43,632 nucleotides of DNA, taken from assembly GCA_002069725.1 (NCBI GenBank), contig MWBW01000024.1, positions 1-43,632 of the forward strand, in the 5' to 3' direction. Source of the DNA: Firmicutes bacterium ADurb.Bin248 (GTDB taxonomy: Bacteria > Bacillota > Clostridia > Christensenellales > CAG-138). The notes under the pieces are model-generated. The model saw only the letters and a list, made by a program, of their open reading frames with translations. It had not been told where the DNA came from and did no database searches. Below are positions 1 through 8,075 of the stretch, in pieces (within the stretch, counting starts at the first letter, position 1; every line of letters begins with the position of its first letter). Made by a program: the position numbers and the translations under genes.

Positions 1-1
1 C

Positions 2-403
2 AGCACAAGGCGAATTGTACTTCCGGCGTATATATTGAAACTGTTATCCGAACATAGGGAACGTCAAAAGGAATACCGGGCTTCGCTTAGGGAAGTATGG
101 AAAAACTCCGACGATATAATGTTTACAAACCTGCGCGGCGACTATCTGAACGGCGTAAACCTAAACTGCAAGTTAAAGGACATTGTAAAAGCCGCCGGAC
201 TTCCAGACATACACCTGCATAGCCTGCGTCATACTCACGCAAGTTTACTGATAAATTCCGACGTAACGGCAAGGGTCATAGCGGACAGGTTAGGGCATAG
301 CACAACGAAAACCACGCTTGACACATACAGCCACGTTTTCGCCGCAAGTGAAGTAAAAGCAATGCAAGCCGTGGAAATGGCGCTGTTCAAACAAGACGAA
401 TAA
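2..403 (+). CDS. Tyrosine recombinase (integrase), C-terminal part, cut by window edge
   Basis: The reading frame is open from the first bases of the window, so this is the 3' end of a longer gene; about 133 residues are visible. The catalytic C-terminal domain of the phage/ICE tyrosine recombinase family is clear: the HSLRHTHASLL block carries the catalytic Arg and His, LGHST carries the second His, and the Tyr of TYSHV is the expected nucleophile that forms the covalent 3'-phosphotyrosine bond during strand exchange. Integrases of this kind usually sit at one end of their element, with the gene's 3' end near the attachment site. Fewer than 200 bp separate its stop codon from the start of a truncated serine recombinase, so an element end probably lies between them. 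The subfamily (Tn916-like or phage) cannot be fixed from the C-terminus alone. Confidence 0.93.
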   Translation, partial: STRRIVLPAYILKLLSEHRERQKEYRASLREVWKNSDDIMFTNLRGDYLNGVNLNCKLKDIVKAAGLPDIHLHSLRHTHASLLINSDVTARVIADRLGHSTTKTTLDTYSHVFAASEVKAMQAVEMALFKQDE

Positions 404-405
404 AG

Positions 406-470
406 AAAAAGCGACAAAGACTAACCCCGGAAACGGGCTAATTTTTGTCGCTTGTTTGTCGCTTATATAT
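406..470 (+). terminator. Stem-loop after the integrase, with GTCGCTT repeats
   Basis: GCGACAAA (411-418) pairs with TTTGTCGC (444-451), and inside it CCCG-GAAA-CGGG forms a second stem with a GNRA-type loop. The heptamer GTCGCTT recurs at about 447-453, 458-464 and 479-485. The structure follows the integrase stop directly and could act as a terminator or as part of the element's end. This is inferred from sequence only. Confidence 0.55.
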
Positions 471-580
471 ACTAAAAGTCGCTTATTTTTACTTGAAGAT
501 ACTAAATCACGGATCGCATAAAGCCTTGATATATCAGGCATATCTCGATTATTCTAACTGATACTATATTACTGTGTTAG

Positions 581-1783
581 TCTGAAAAAGAAAATATATA
601 CACGCTGGACAGCAAGGGCGAGCTTCTCATTACCATCATGTCGTCATTGGCACAGGAAGAAAGCCGTTCTATATCGGAAAACGTGACATGGGGACAGCGT
701 AAACGAATGCAGGACGGCAAAGTCACGCTTCCATACAAACGCTTCCTTGGTTATGAAAAAGGTGAGGACGGTCTGCCGAAGATTGTGGAATCAGAGGCGG
801 TCACTGTCCGGATGATATACCGGCTGTTCCTCGAAGGCAAAACGCCGTCATGGATTGCGAAGCATCTCACCGAGAGCGGTATTCTGACACCGGCGCGCAA
901 GACGATCTGGCAGTCCACTACCGTTCTCAGCATTCTGCAAAATGAGAAATACAAGGGCGATGCGATTTTGCAAAAAACCTTTTGCGTGGATTTTCTCACG
1001 AAAAAGATGAAGGTCAATGAAGGCGAGGTTCCGCAGTATTATGTGGAGAACAGCCATCCCTCCATCATCATGCCGGAGACCTTCGACATGGTGCAACACG
1101 AACTCAGCAAGCGTAAAGGATACCGAGGCTACAAAGCCAGCGATAGTCCGTTCTCCGGCAAGGTTATCTGCGGCGAATGCGGTGGTGTTTACGGCTCCAA
1201 GGTGTGGCATTCCACCAGCAAATACCGCCGCACCATTTGGCAGTGCAACCACAAATATAAAGGCAAAAAATGCGACACACCGCATCTTTACGAAGCGGCT
1301 TTGCAGAAGGCTTTTGTGGAGGCGTTTAATCAGCTCATCGAAAACAAAAATGAGGTTTTGAGTGATTACGAGACTGTAATTCTGACGCTGACCGACACTT
1401 CCTCCCTTGAAAAAAGGCAGGCGGAGCTTAAAAGCGAATATGATATCGTCATGGAGCTTATGCGAAAATGCGTAGAAGAAAACGCCCGCACCGTTCTGGA
1501 TCAAAATGAGTACAACAGACGATACGATGTTTTAATGAAGCGATACGAAACCGCTCGGAACGGCATTACTGAAATCAACGATAAATTGTTGGAACGCACC
1601 GCCAAGCGAGAAAGGATAACAAGCTTCCTTGACGATTTGAAATGCCATGATAAGCTGGTTACCGAGTTTGACGAAAAACTCTGGCTTGCCACTATCGAAT
1701 CGGTGACCGTCCATTCGGAGAGCGAAATGACTGTGAAGTTCAGAGATGGCGTCGAAATCCATGCGGATATAAATAATAAGTAA
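581..1783 (+). pseudogene. Serine recombinase, 5'-truncated (resolvase domain lost)
   Basis: The visible frame starts after a stop at 578-580 with SEKENIYTLDSKGELL and runs 400 codons. In intact family members the FEKENI segment lies near the end of the N-terminal resolvase catalytic domain, so the catalytic serine and most of that domain are missing. What remains is the tail of the resolvase domain, the 'Recombinase' DNA-binding domain (QSTTVLSILQNEKYKGD), a zinc ribbon with CGECGG and a later Cys pair (CNHKYKGKKC), and a C-terminal coiled-coil region. A later ATG at 638 could start a 381-residue product, but it would have no recombinase activity. The break coincides with the presumed end of the tyrosine-integrase element, suggesting that element inserted into this gene. 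Confidence 0.85.
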
Positions 1784-1794
1784 GATGGAAAAAT

Positions 1795-1836
1795 CACAGG
1801 TGGCGGTGTGTAGACCGTCATCCTGTGGGTTTTTCT
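1795..1836 (+). terminator. Intrinsic terminator after the serine recombinase remnant
   Basis: CACAGG (1795-1800) pairs with CCTGTG (1822-1827), extended inward by CGGT/ACCG, and the stem is followed by GGTTTTTCTTTT. It lies 11 bp past the recombinase stop codon. Confidence 0.8.
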
Positions 1837-1885
1837 TTTGTGTATAGGACATATCGCTGAGTATGGCAACAATGCAAAAGACGCC

Positions 1886-1985
1886 GTCAAGGTTGCAAAA
1901 ATAAAGCGCTAATTGCAACCTTTGCTTCGCTCAATATTCCTTGATATTCCGGAGTATTTTAAATGAAAGAGTGTCAAGGTTGCAA
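1886..1985. repeat. GTCAAGGTTGCAA direct repeats with an inverted copy
   Basis: The 13-mer GTCAAGGTTGCAA occurs at 1886-1898 and again at 1973-1985, where GGTTGCAA is immediately repeated once more. An inverted TTGCAACC lies at 1913-1920 and forms an interrupted palindrome with the first copy. They sit between the recombinase remnant and the XRE gene. They could be recombinase crossover or regulator sites; nothing in the sequence decides which. Confidence 0.6.
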
Positions 1986-2005
1986 GGTTGCAAAGGGTAT
2001 CCCTG

Positions 2006-2359
2006 CTATGATCTATTTCGTTCCAAAATCGTCTTTAACGCGAAAAGCGATTCACTAAGGATCGCCTTTTCATAATCAGAACAGTCGGCCAACAATCCTT
2101 CATACGAGAAAGATTTATGGACGCGCAGTGCCATGGCGTCATCGTAGAACAGATCATCGAGTGTCAAGCCAAGAATGGCGGCGATTTGCAGGTAGGTATT
2201 GATGCTGGCTCGCTCCCGTCCTGATTCCAGAAGGCTCCAGAACTGGCCGGTGATAAATGATAACTCCGCTGCTTTTTCCTGCGTCAAGCCCAGTTCCCTG
2301 CGCGCACTCCTGATGCGCGCCCCGACCACCTTGAGGTCGATCTTAAAAAAATTCTCCAC
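2006..2359 (-). CDS. XRE-family HTH transcriptional regulator
   Basis: A 117-residue DNA-binding protein. Residues about 12-66 form a Cro/C1-type helix-turn-helix (VGARIRSARRELGLTQEKAAEL, then WSLLESGRERASINTYLQIAAILGL). The rest is a short helical tail of unknown role. The gene is transcribed divergently from the ATPase-recombinase operon, and the shared 110-bp intergenic region contains a nested set of palindromes. Such divergent XRE proteins normally act as repressors of both their own gene and the mobile-element operon. That role is inferred from arrangement; the family assignment is secure. Confidence 0.9.
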   Translation of the reverse strand: MENFFKIDLKVVGARIRSARRELGLTQEKAAELSFITGQFWSLLESGRERASINTYLQIAAILGLTLDDLFYDDAMALRVHKSFSYEGLLADCSDYEKAILSESLFALKTILERNRS

Positions 2360-2371
2360 TTTTCCAATCTC

Positions 2372-2425
2372 CTATCATAGTTTTTTGAGGATAGCTACAT
2401 GGTGTAGCTAAATCCACTATGATAG
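2372..2425. promoter_or_regulatory. Nested palindromic operator and divergent -10 boxes
   Basis: A perfect inverted repeat TAGCTACA-TGG-TGTAGCTA occupies 2392-2410. It is flanked by CTATCATAG (2372-2380) and its exact reverse complement CTATGATAG (2417-2425). Each outer arm contains TATGAT, a near-consensus -10 box, facing outward toward the XRE gene on the left and the ATPase gene on the right. No good -35 box is visible at 17 bp from either. The arrangement suggests one regulator, probably the XRE protein, controls both promoters. Confidence 0.75.
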
Positions 2426-2468
2426 AATACTTTGCGTGCGGGTATGTCTGGAAGGAGATCAGGTCTGA

Positions 2469-3431
2469 ATGGGGAGAGAAAACGCGCCAATTCTATATTA
2501 TTCATCGGTTACGGCCCGCAAAGTGGATTGGCTATGGTATCCATATGTTCCGTTTGGAAAGATAACGATCATTCAAGGCGATCCCGGAGATGGAAAGACC
2601 ACGCTCGTGTTGAATATCGCTGCGCTTCTCTCGAATGGAACCCCTATGCCGGAGTCGGAAGTCAAAATCTCCTCCGCGAAAACAATCTATCAAAGCGCTG
2701 AAGATAGCGTGGAAGATACACTAAAACCGAGACTGGTCAGCGCCGGAGCCGACTGCTCACGGATAGCTTTTATTGACGAGTCGGAATCTGGCCTAACGTT
2801 GAACGACCATCGAATCGAGGATGCGATTATAGAAACGGGAGCGCGGCTTGTCGTCCTTGATCCGCTACAAGCGTATCTCGGTGAAAACAGTGAGATGAAT
2901 CGCGCGGATGGCGTTCGCCCCCTGATGAGGCAATTGACGGCGATGGCTGAACGCACTGGTTGCGCGGTCATCGTTATTGGTCATATGAACAAGGCGAGCG
3001 GATCGAAGGGAATTTATCGCGGTCTTGGCTCCATTGATATTACTGCCGCCGCAAGGAGCGTACTTCTGGTAGGCCGGATTAAGAGCAACCCTTCAATACG
3101 GGTGATGGCGCAATTGAAAAATAGCCTCGCTCCAGAAGGGAAGCCGATTGCCTTTGAGATAAACAATAATTCATCCATACGCTGGATTGGAGAATACGAC
3201 ATTACTGCTGAAGACCTTTTGCTTGGGGACGGACTGCCGGACGAGGGTGGCAAACTATCGGAAACAATAGAGGCGCTAAGTGCTATGCTCCTAAATGGAA
3301 GAATCGCTTGCGTAAAGATATACGAACACTTCCGCAACGCCGGTGTCAGCAAAAGAACTGTCGACACCGCGAAAAAGACGCTTGAGATTAAATCCACCAA
3401 ACACGCTGATGGTTGGTATTGGTCGTTGTAG
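2469..3431 (+). CDS. RepA/KaiC-like AAA family ATPase
   Basis: A 320-residue RecA-fold ATPase of the AAA_25 / RepA-helicase type found on mobile elements. Walker A is GDPGDGKTT (residues 37-45), Walker B ends at Asp131 in LVVLDPLQ, and the GHMNK segment (171-175) followed by RGLGSIDITAAARS matches the sensor region of RepA-like helicases. A short C-terminal winged-helix-like tail follows residue 255. An AAGGAG ribosome-binding site (2452-2457) precedes the ATG at 11 bp. It is the first gene of a rightward operon continuing into the serine recombinase 14 bp downstream. A role in remodelling or loading DNA for the element is likely; the exact function is not known. Confidence 0.85.
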   Translation: MGRENAPILYYSSVTARKVDWLWYPYVPFGKITIIQGDPGDGKTTLVLNIAALLSNGTPMPESEVKISSAKTIYQSAEDSVEDTLKPRLVSAGADCSRIAFIDESESGLTLNDHRIEDAIIETGARLVVLDPLQAYLGENSEMNRADGVRPLMRQLTAMAERTGCAVIVIGHMNKASGSKGIYRGLGSIDITAAARSVLLVGRIKSNPSIRVMAQLKNSLAPEGKPIAFEINNNSSIRWIGEYDITAEDLLLGDGLPDEGGKLSETIEALSAMLLNGRIACVKIYEHFRNAGVSKRTVDTAKKTLEIKSTKHADGWYWSL

Positions 3432-3445
3432 AGGAGGATTAGAAC

Positions 3446-5158
3446 ATGGGCGGCAAACTTGTGAAGAGCCAGAAACTGAAGATAATTTCAGAAATCGATC
3501 CGATCTATGATAGCAAGGATTGGCGGCTAAAAAAGCTGCGTGCCTGTGCTTATATTCGGGTGTCCACGGACAGTCATGACCAAGAAAATAGCTTAAAAAA
3601 CCAACGCGCCCACTATGAAAAATTCATCGCACAATTCCCCAATTGGGAGTATGTCGGGATTTTCGCCGACGAGGGCATCAGCGGCACTAGCGTCCGAAAT
3701 CGCACTGGGTTTCGCCAGATGGTTGAGGCCTGCAAGGATGGGAAAATAGACCTAATTGTTGTGAAGGAGGTTTCGAGATTCGCTCGAAACGTCATCGACT
3801 GCTTGAATACTGTGCAAGAGTTGTTGACGCTTGACCCGCCGGTTGGCATATATTTCGAGAACAACAACCTGAATACATTGGATGCCGGTAACAAGATGTT
3901 TCTCACCATGTTCGCAATGTTCGCTGAGCTTGAAAGCGAGTTGAAATCCAAATCCGTTCTGTTCGGGCTCAAAGAGATGTACGAGGGCGAACGCTATCTC
4001 TGCCCTGCAATGAATCTGCTTGGATATGATAAGGATGGAAAATATGGATTGAAAATTGAGCCAGAGGGCGCGAAAACGGTACGGCTGATATATGATCTGT
4101 TTTTATCGGGATATTCTGAAAAGGAAATTGCTTCACTACTGACCGAATTAGCGCGCCCGACGGCCACGGGAAAGCTGGAATGGTCAAAAACTGCCGTTGC
4201 CGGTATCTGCGGAAACGAAAAATACTGTGGCGACATTTTAATGCAAAAGGGCTATACGATCAATTTTCTCACTCACCAAGTAAGACGCAACACGGGGCAA
4301 CGAAGAATTTTCTATGAAACGGATCATCATGAGGCAATCGTCTCAAGAGATGAACACGCGAGAGCCTTGCTGCTCTTAAAGGCCAATCATGATTCTCCAT
4401 TCTTCAACCATTTGTATGAAGTGAAAGTTATTAGGCGAGGATTGCTTTCGGGATTCATCCCCATGAATCTGGCGTTTGGCGGTTATGATGCGGGCCATTA
4501 CTTGGGTGCGCTAGTTATGGCGCGCGTTCCTTACAAAAATATCGAAGCTGAAGTCGCGCATATATCAGGGGTGAAACGCGTTCGCCGCGAGTTGTTTGGC
4601 GACAAGGACGCAGCGATAGCGACCATTTCTCGTTTTGGAATCACTTTCAGCTCAGGATGTATATCACTTCTGAAAGAAACCGCTTGCGTTGAAGTGCTGC
4701 TGCATCCCAACGAGCGGCTACTTGCCATTAGAAGGGCCACTAAACGCAACAAAAACGCTATTCCGTGGAACAGTCACGCGATCCCGGCTCGGGAGTTATC
4801 ACATGTTATCTATGAGTTAATGGGCTGGCAAAGGGACTGGAAATACAAGGTTACGGCAAACTATTTCACAAAGGCTGATGAGCAGGTAATCATCTTTGAC
4901 TTGAACTGCTGTGAATTCCGCTTTAGGAATAGTGCGCGCGGGGACAAGCCCACAAGGGCTATTCCCAGCGAATGGCTATCTGAGTTCGGTGATGGCTTGC
5001 CGGAGTACATGATGCTGTGTAGGCGTGCACTGGCAAATGGGCTGGATAAGTGGGACATCGATGCTGCGGCTTCGGCTGTTGAAGCGTTCGACTTCAAGCC
5101 ATTATCTCGCAGTGAAGTCGAAAAGAGAATCTCGGAAATGAGGGAACACGATGGATGA
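3446..5158 (+). CDS. Serine recombinase with an extra C-terminal domain
   Basis: A 570-residue protein. Residues about 32-180 are the resolvase catalytic domain, with the nucleophilic serine in YIRVSTD (Ser40) and the conserved GIFADEGISGTS and SRFARN blocks. Residues about 190-300 are the 'Recombinase' DNA-binding domain (WSKTAVAGICGNEKYCGDILMQK). The zinc ribbon usually found next in large serine recombinases is absent; no CxxC pair is seen. In its place are about 270 residues, including a region (about 397-490) with GITFSSGCISLL, YELMGWQRDWKY and VIIFDLNCCEFRF. That region resembles the two proteins encoded next, so the tail looks like a fused copy of their domain. The gene overlaps the next by 8 bp. 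Probably the integrase/excisionase of this module; the tail's role is unknown. Confidence 0.88.
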   Translation: MGGKLVKSQKLKIISEIDPIYDSKDWRLKKLRACAYIRVSTDSHDQENSLKNQRAHYEKFIAQFPNWEYVGIFADEGISGTSVRNRTGFRQMVEACKDGKIDLIVVKEVSRFARNVIDCLNTVQELLTLDPPVGIYFENNNLNTLDAGNKMFLTMFAMFAELESELKSKSVLFGLKEMYEGERYLCPAMNLLGYDKDGKYGLKIEPEGAKTVRLIYDLFLSGYSEKEIASLLTELARPTATGKLEWSKTAVAGICGNEKYCGDILMQKGYTINFLTHQVRRNTGQRRIFYETDHHEAIVSRDEHARALLLLKANHDSPFFNHLYEVKVIRRGLLSGFIPMNLAFGGYDAGHYLGALVMARVPYKNIEAEVAHISGVKRVRRELFGDKDAAIATISRFGITFSSGCISLLKETACVEVLLHPNERLLAIRRATKRNKNAIPWNSHAIPARELSHVIYELMGWQRDWKYKVTANYFTKADEQVIIFDLNCCEFRFRNSARGDKPTRAIPSEWLSEFGDGLPEYMMLCRRALANGLDKWDIDAAASAVEAFDFKPLSRSEVEKRISEMREHDG

Positions 5159-5894
5159 TAATAGAGAACAATTAAGCGTGGAGCTCATTACCGAGACTGG
5201 CCAAAAGAGTCGCGGTGGGCTTAAAGATTACAGTGAAATGAAAAAGGGAAATGTGCAACGCGTGCGCGGTGATTTTCTTTCGCCTATATTCAAGCCCAGA
5301 ATCACGTTCGCGATTGACAGCGTGACATTTAATATGTCATGTGTGAATCTATTCCCCGACAATCAGTATGTGGTGATCAATGTCGACGAGGCGAACCAAC
5401 GTATTATTATTGAAGCATGTATGGATTATGACAGGGATTCTCTTAAGTTCGCCAATCTGAAAGGCGAACGGAATAACCCTCGGAAATGTATGGCGAGAAT
5501 TTTCTGCAGCATGGTATACGAGATGATGGGTTGGAATCGCGCGGCCAAATACCGAAGTATGGCAATCTTTCAAGAGCTTGGCGATAAGAAGATCATTGTA
5601 TTCAACTTAGATGAGTGCCTGCAGGTATTTACGGAAGTTGTCGAATCCGGTGATGGTAAACAAAAGAGAAGTACGGTCATCAATATGCCGGAGGACTGGA
5701 AAGGCCGCTTCGGTTATACCCTCGAGGAGATTGATGCTAAATATCGTGTGGATACGGCCAGTACGTTCGTGACTGTCGATAACGTTACGGGTGAGCGTCA
5801 TGATTCGCGGATTGAGGCAAAATTACCAACTCCGGAAGAACTAATCCACAGACCATATGGAGGTATCCGATCAAGGCAGGAGGTTGACGAATAA
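5151..5894 (+). CDS. Protein sharing the recombinase C-terminal domain (247 aa)
   Basis: No named family recognised. The first 45 residues are polar and probably flexible. Residues about 50-165 align by eye with the tail of the upstream recombinase: ITFAIDSVTFNMSCVNLF against ITFSSGCISLL, YEMMGWNRAAKYRSMA against YELMGWQRDWKYKVTA, and KKIIVFNLDECLQVF against EQVIIFDLNCCEFRF, in the same order and spacing. After this comes a short segment (MPEDWKGRFGYTLEE) also seen in the recombinase (IPSEWLSEFGDGLPE). The start codon lies inside the recombinase gene (8-bp overlap), implying translational coupling and joint function. It may be an accessory subunit that assembles with the recombinase, but this is inference. 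Confidence 0.8.
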   Translation: MDDNREQLSVELITETGQKSRGGLKDYSEMKKGNVQRVRGDFLSPIFKPRITFAIDSVTFNMSCVNLFPDNQYVVINVDEANQRIIIEACMDYDRDSLKFANLKGERNNPRKCMARIFCSMVYEMMGWNRAAKYRSMAIFQELGDKKIIVFNLDECLQVFTEVVESGDGKQKRSTVINMPEDWKGRFGYTLEEIDAKYRVDTASTFVTVDNVTGERHDSRIEAKLPTPEELIHRPYGGIRSRQEVDE

Positions 5895-5895
5895 G

Positions 5896-6252
5896 ATGAA
5901 TAATGTGACTATGCGGGTTTGTCTCGGACGAAAACGGATATTTTTATCCCGCTATATGATTAAATTGCTCGGCAACCCAACGCATCTTATTTTCTGGTAT
6001 GATGAGTTTGAAGGAAATCTTCTTATCTCCCCGGCGGGGATAGATGATGTTGATGCTTACGAAATCCCGAAATACTTCTGGAAAAGCACAAAGCAATCCT
6101 GTGAGGTTGCCCGCATCGCCTTCCTAACCGCCCTACAGTATAGGATTGGCTGGGAAGAAGGCAGCCGATACTTCTTTAAGGGTTCACTCGTGGGATCTGG
6201 AGATATGCCGGCGGCGGTGTTCAATCTCGCCAATGGCAGCCGGATGCGGTGA
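5896..6252 (+). CDS. Second stand-alone copy of the recombinase tail domain (118 aa)
   Basis: No named family recognised. The whole protein looks like one copy of the domain found in the two genes before it: MRVCLGRKRIFLSRYMIKLLG at the start, LLISPAGIDDVDAYEIP in the middle, then FLTALQYRIGWEEGSRYFFKG and PAAVFNLANG, matching the YELMGW and VIIFDL blocks of the recombinase. The start at 5896 follows a GGAGG at about 5879 and lies one base past the preceding stop codon. It is the most diverged and shortest of the three. Three adjacent genes carrying the same domain imply duplication and subfunctionalisation within one operon. Confidence 0.78.
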   Translation: MNNVTMRVCLGRKRIFLSRYMIKLLGNPTHLIFWYDEFEGNLLISPAGIDDVDAYEIPKYFWKSTKQSCEVARIAFLTALQYRIGWEEGSRYFFKGSLVGSGDMPAAVFNLANGSRMR

Positions 6253-6380
6253 ACACATATGGAAAAACCAAAATCCTTTTTTCGTGGAACTAGCATTTTG
6301 AAACAGGCGCGACATGCAAACAATATGACGCAACAACAAGCCGCAGATGCGGCGAAGATACATCTGCGGCAATATCAGAG

Positions 6381-7793
6381 GGGCTTGTCCCCAACTCCGT
6401 GGAATTTGAGAGTGGCTTTGACATCATTCTACACCTCATGAGACTTGAGCGCAAGACTCGGTCTGAAGCACTTCATCACCCCGGATGGCATTAATGAGGA
6501 ACGGCAATTGCCGATATCCCTTGATCCTTATGAATCCCCTTTCTGCCTGCAAAAAACCTGCTGTCACCCAGCGAATCACCTGTGTTCCATTCTGCCAGTT
6601 TTTAACCCGGCTAATCGTTTGGCGAGCGACGCTGTTCGCTGATTCGATGCAGTTGGTGGAGCAGAGTGTCATTCGAAGAAGACCAGGAACCTTGAGCCGA
6701 TGAACAGTCAGGGTTTCCTCCAAACCCTCCCTCAAGCTAGCCGCTGCCGAAGGATACCGATATTCAAGGTTATCGGCGAGAAGATTCAGCTTTTTCAGGG
6801 CGATATCCTCATCAAATTCCCGGTATGCCAACGTCATCTGCTTGGATATGTTGGCGCGCTCGGACTCAGGGAGGTGTCCCAATACATTTCGCTTTTTATG
6901 CACCTGGCAGCGCTGTACCGGTACCGCATCGCCAAAAATATCTTTGATTGACCTGCGTAGCGCCTTGGAACCATCGATGATGTATAATCGCCTGACTGCC
7001 GGATCCAGTCCTCTATCCACCAAATTCCCAAGCAAGCTTTTACACACCGTGCTGTTTTCCGTTGCACCATCCATCAGCCCAAGAACCTTCTTTTCCCCTG
7101 TATTCACAATACCCATCGCTGCAATAACCGTCCATTCTCCAACTTGCAGCCCGTCTATCAGGACGGCAATGTAATCTTCATCCAGGCGGCGAGTTAAAAA
7201 CGTTTCCATTTCGCATTCCATGCCCTGAATGAAACGCCGGTTGACTTCGCTTTTACTCACGCATTCTGATTCTTCGTCTTTGTAATCGATGGTTCTCCCG
7301 TAAGCCCTCATGCTGACACCCTGTAGTACCCGGCGTAATACGGCTTGCGTCAGAGGATCGTCCTTTTGAAACATGGCCAAACTCGATAACGGTATTTCCG
7401 TTCCGTCTATACTGCGTACCCTGGGTCTGTCTACGCTGAGCTTGGCTCCGCCTAGTACAACTTTCGTTTTTTCTTTACCGTGCCGGTATGCTTCGCGTTG
7501 GGAATGGTGTTTCCCCTTCGGGCCCGCATGAGCTGCTACATCCGCTTCAAACATTTGTTTCATGACTGTGATTCCAAGCTCTATTGATAGCGTTAGCAAT
7601 CCTTCGTTGGCGATCATTTCAAGCTGTTCGTAGTCCTTGATGATTTCTATGGTTTTGTTGTTCCCTTTCCCGGCTTCTCCATGATATACTTGCATTAGTG
7701 GCGCATCCTTTCGTTTTAGTTTGCTCAACCAGAAATCTACCAGATTTCCGATTGATGCGCCACCTCAAATTCCACGACGGCCGGGACAACCTC
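6381..7793 (-). mobile_element. IS256-family insertion sequence, complete, 1413 bp
   Basis: The element is bounded by 9-bp direct target duplications ATATCAGAG at 6372-6380 and 7794-7802. Its ends are imperfect inverted repeats: left GGGCTTGTCCC then CGTGGAATTTGAG, right (reverse complement) GAGGTTGTCCC then CGTGGAATTTGAG, over about 30 bp. A single transposase gene fills most of it on the minus strand. Length, target-site size and transposase all fit the IS256 family. The perfect duplication and intact transposase suggest a recent insertion. Confidence 0.95.
6436..7728 (-). CDS. IS256-family transposase
   Basis: A 430-residue DDE transposase (Transposase_mut family). The catalytic triad is visible: Asp192 in VLIDGLQ, Asp252 in YIIDGSKAL and Glu362 in NCIESANS. 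The CxxH motif characteristic of the family (CQVHKKRN, 274-281) lies between the second Asp and the Glu. The N-terminal 90 residues carry the usual basic DNA-binding region (GKHHSQREAYRHG). Length is normal and no frameshift is seen, so the enzyme is probably active. It is the only gene of the IS and is read opposite to the interrupted HTH gene. Confidence 0.97.
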   Translation of the reverse strand: MSKLKRKDAPLMQVYHGEAGKGNNKTIEIIKDYEQLEMIANEGLLTLSIELGITVMKQMFEADVAAHAGPKGKHHSQREAYRHGKEKTKVVLGGAKLSVDRPRVRSIDGTEIPLSSLAMFQKDDPLTQAVLRRVLQGVSMRAYGRTIDYKDEESECVSKSEVNRRFIQGMECEMETFLTRRLDEDYIAVLIDGLQVGEWTVIAAMGIVNTGEKKVLGLMDGATENSTVCKSLLGNLVDRGLDPAVRRLYIIDGSKALRRSIKDIFGDAVPVQRCQVHKKRNVLGHLPESERANISKQMTLAYREFDEDIALKKLNLLADNLEYRYPSAAASLREGLEETLTVHRLKVPGLLRMTLCSTNCIESANSVARQTISRVKNWQNGTQVIRWVTAGFLQAERGFIRIKGYRQLPFLINAIRGDEVLQTESCAQVS

Positions 7794-8030
7794 ATATCAG
7801 AGGTTTGAAAGTGGAGAGCGTGATATTGCTACCGCTTCTTTTTGTGTAGTGATGACCATATGTAAAGCGTTGAATATCGCGCCTGAAAATCTGTTGTGAA
7901 ACAGAGCGCGTGAAGAATATAAATGGTGTCATAGTAATCGTGTCATGGTATGCACCAACTGAAAAAAATGCACCCGCCTGGTTTTCTATAGGAATCGTGT
8001 TATTGTATCAAAAGCAAGGTTTATAGACAT

Positions 8031-8075
8031 GAGCCAGAATATGCCTGAAACTGGGCAAATTCTGGCTCTCTTCTT
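8031..8075 (+). terminator. Intrinsic terminator-like hairpin
   Basis: GAGCCAGAAT (8031-8040) and ATTCTGGCTC (8059-8068) form a perfect 10-bp stem, with TGCC/GGCA extending it inside, followed by TCTTCTTT. It would terminate transcription reading through from the recombinase operon. Confidence 0.7.

Larger units (their letters stand above)
6259..7899 (+). pseudogene. Small XRE/HTH regulator gene split by IS insertion
   Basis: The first part (6259-6380) encodes a helix-turn-helix start, SILKQARHANNMTQQQAADAA, and is cut at codon 41 by the IS256-type element. Joining 6380 directly to 7803, which keeps one copy of the 9-bp target duplication, gives an uninterrupted 72-codon frame ending YQRFESGERDIATASF, then VVMTICKALNIAPENLL and TGA at 7897-7899. 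The rejoined protein has a complete and typical HTH layout. With the IS present the frame runs into the IS and stops at 6439-6441, truncating the product. It was the last gene of the recombinase operon and was probably a DNA-binding regulator or excisionase-like factor of the module. Confidence 0.9.

Noticed and set aside
2432..2701. Alternative plus-strand frame at the start of the ATPase gene
   Set aside because: The ATPase frame has Walker A and B motifs and a proper RBS; the other is an out-of-frame overlap.
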